This document shows, in pieces, positions 33,345 to 34,217 of a stretch of DNA of 34,217 nucleotides. This stretch comes from Actinobacteria bacterium OV450 (GTDB lineage: Bacteria; Actinomycetota; Actinomycetes; Streptomycetales; Streptomycetaceae), in assembly GCA_001298555.1 (NCBI GenBank), contig LJCW01000359.1, positions 1 to 34,217 on the forward strand. The letters are read 5' to 3'. The notes under the pieces are model-generated. The model ran no database searches. It was given only the letters and a program-made list of their open reading frames with translations, and was not told where the DNA came from. The position numbers were made by a program, and so were the translations under genes. Position 1 is the stretch's first letter; every line of letters starts with the position of its first letter.

Positions 33345-33375
33345 ACCCTTATTGCGAACAGTTCGCAATAAGGGT
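33345..33375. promoter_or_regulatory. Perfect 15-1-15 palindrome upstream of tsaD
   Basis: ACCCTTATTGCGAAC, one base (A), then its exact complement. It is A+T-rich compared with surrounding DNA. Its centre lies 32 bases before the tsaD ATG. Size and symmetry resemble operators of Fur-type or ArsR-type metal regulators, but it does not match a motif known to me. It could also act as an RNA hairpin in the leader. TACCCT, overlapping its outer edge on the minus strand, may be a -10. Confidence 0.7.
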
Positions 33376-33459
33376 ACTGGCCGCGCGGGACCACCGTGCC
33401 CAGCACCGACGGCAGCGGGTACCAGTCGGCCGACGCGACGGACGCGTCGCGCGCGGCCA

Positions 33460-33680
33460 TCAGGCCCACCCGCACCCGGGCCTGGCCTCCGTCGGGTGGA
33501 TGCCGTCGATGGCGGGCGCCACGCCGTGGGCGTCGGGGAAGGCGGCGGCCTCGCCCAGCCGGCCCCGCGGCGGCGAGGGCGCGCAGGTGCTCGGCGTACT
33601 CCCGCTGGGGGAGGGGCGTCGTGGGAGAGGCGCCGGGGGATGCCGAAGAAGTTCGTCCCCACGTCGGGTTCCGGCGTCGC
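33460..33680 (-). pseudogene. Possible decayed coding sequence upstream of tsaD
   Basis: In the gene-free stretch 33376-33864, protein-like patches lie on the minus strand in three different frames in order: VGTNFFGIPRRLSHDAPP, then PLPQREYAEHLRALAAAG (33616-33563), then GEAAAFPDAHGVAPAIDGIH and PTEAR with a stop at 33460-33462. Two frame changes would be needed to join them. This suggests a frameshifted gene remnant. The family is not clear and chance in high-G+C DNA is possible. Confidence 0.3.
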
Positions 33681-33864
33681 GCTGCCCTGTGTCGGCGCCT
33701 GCGTCTCAACCCGGTTGCAGAGCAGGCGAGTTGCGTGACGTGCGGTAGGGCGGGGCAGAAGGGGCGCCCCGGCTGTGAGGACGGACACGTCGCCCCGCCG
33801 GAACTCCCGTCGCCGCGCCACCGTAGAACAGGGAGCCGATCGGGGTTCAGGGCGGGAGTACCGG

Positions 33865-34217
33865 ATGTTCAGCAGGGTTCGCGGACGGGCCGTAAAGGCC
33901 TGCCTGCTCGTCGGCGTGTGCTGCGTGGTGCTCGCCGGCGGCGCCGGGGTCCTGTGGGAGCTGGGGGGCGCCGTGGCGAACTCCGCGGACGGGGACCCCG
34001 GGCGGGGGAGCTACGTACAGGACCCCGGGGCGGCCGATCGCGCGGCGGCTGCCGTGCTGGACGGCCCGGCGCGGGAGGGTCCCCCGCCGCAGGCTTCGAC
34101 ACAGGAAGCGGCGGCGGGGGTTCCGGTACGGCGGGACCCCCCGCCGGGTCCCGCCGTACCGGGCCCGACCGCGCAGGGCACGAGCGGCCCCCCGACCGAC
34201 GTGCACTGGCGGTCGGG
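33865..34217 (+). CDS. Secreted or membrane-anchored hypothetical protein (5' part only)
   Basis: The frame is open from an ATG at 33865 (GGGAG six bases upstream) to the end of the window, 117 codons. The start FSRVRGRAVKACLLVGVCC, continuing through VVLAGGAGVLWEL, gives a signal peptide or single membrane segment (residues about 12-31). It is followed by a Pro/Gly/Ala-rich stretch typical of exported actinomycete linkers. No domain is visible before the cut. A perfect 17-bp inverted repeat lies inside the reading frame. Confidence 0.62.
   Translation, partial: MFSRVRGRAVKACLLVGVCCVVLAGGAGVLWELGGAVANSADGDPGRGSYVQDPGAADRAAAAVLDGPAREGPPPQASTQEAAAGVPVRRDPPPGPAVPGPTAQGTSGPPTDVHWRS
34123..34162. 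repeat. Perfect 17-bp hairpin inside a coding frame
   Basis: The arm CCGGTACGGCGGGACCC (34123-34139) pairs exactly with 34146-34162 around a 6-base loop. It is terminator-like yet lies within an open frame, coding a Pro-rich linker. Confidence 0.7.

Overview
The window is about 72% G+C with strong third-position G/C bias, GTG and TTG starts beside AGGAGG-type ribosome sites, long antisense shadow frames, and several possible leaderless starts. It carries a NarL-type two-component pair, a MocR regulator and a purine/glyoxylate cluster. This fits a Streptomyces or close actinomycete chromosome. Names rest on protein motifs read by eye; no database was searched.

Layout. 1-1211: 3' end of a sensor kinase and its LuxR-type response regulator. 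1328-3689: MocR regulator divergent from a small ORF and a MocA-type nucleotidyltransferase, with four ATTGG boxes between. 3963-5591: malate synthase. 6021-9626: secreted SGNH hydrolase, TetR/SDR divergent pair, DnaQ-fold exonuclease. 9729-22633: purine-to-glyoxylate region (NCS2 permease, 8-oxoguanine/guanine deaminase-like enzyme, urate oxidase, HIU hydrolase, OHCU decarboxylase, a small HTH regulator with an 86-aa partner, hydroxypyruvate isomerase, tartronate semialdehyde reductase, catalase, glyoxylate carboligase), interrupted by an orphan GyrB-like ATPase and a transporter relic. 22919-34217: zinc-ribbon/collagen-like/nuclease-fold protein, glutathione peroxidase, acyl-CoA synthetase, winged-helix protein, CorA, a hypothetical protein, DUF421 protein, secreted trypsin-like protease, tyrosine phosphatase, TsaD, and the start of a secreted or membrane protein.

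How the genes work together. Purines are imported and converted to urate, then to allantoin (Uox, UraH, UraD). The allantoin-to-glyoxylate enzymes are not in the window. Glyoxylate is used by malate synthase, or by Gcl, Hyi and the reductase to give glycerate. Catalase can remove the H2O2 made by urate oxidase.

The most notable result is regulatory. Four scattered promoters (aceB, hyi, catalase, gcl) carry a 15-bp box, TTCCG-N5-CGGAA, always with a second weaker or half box exactly 21 bp away, and one box of each pair abuts the -10. A second box, TCAACA-N3-TGTTGA, overlaps the -35 of the uraD operon and catalase, with a degenerate copy at aceB. The layout suggests two regulators that overlap at catalase and aceB. 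Separately, tsaD has a perfect 15-1-15 palindrome just upstream of its start.
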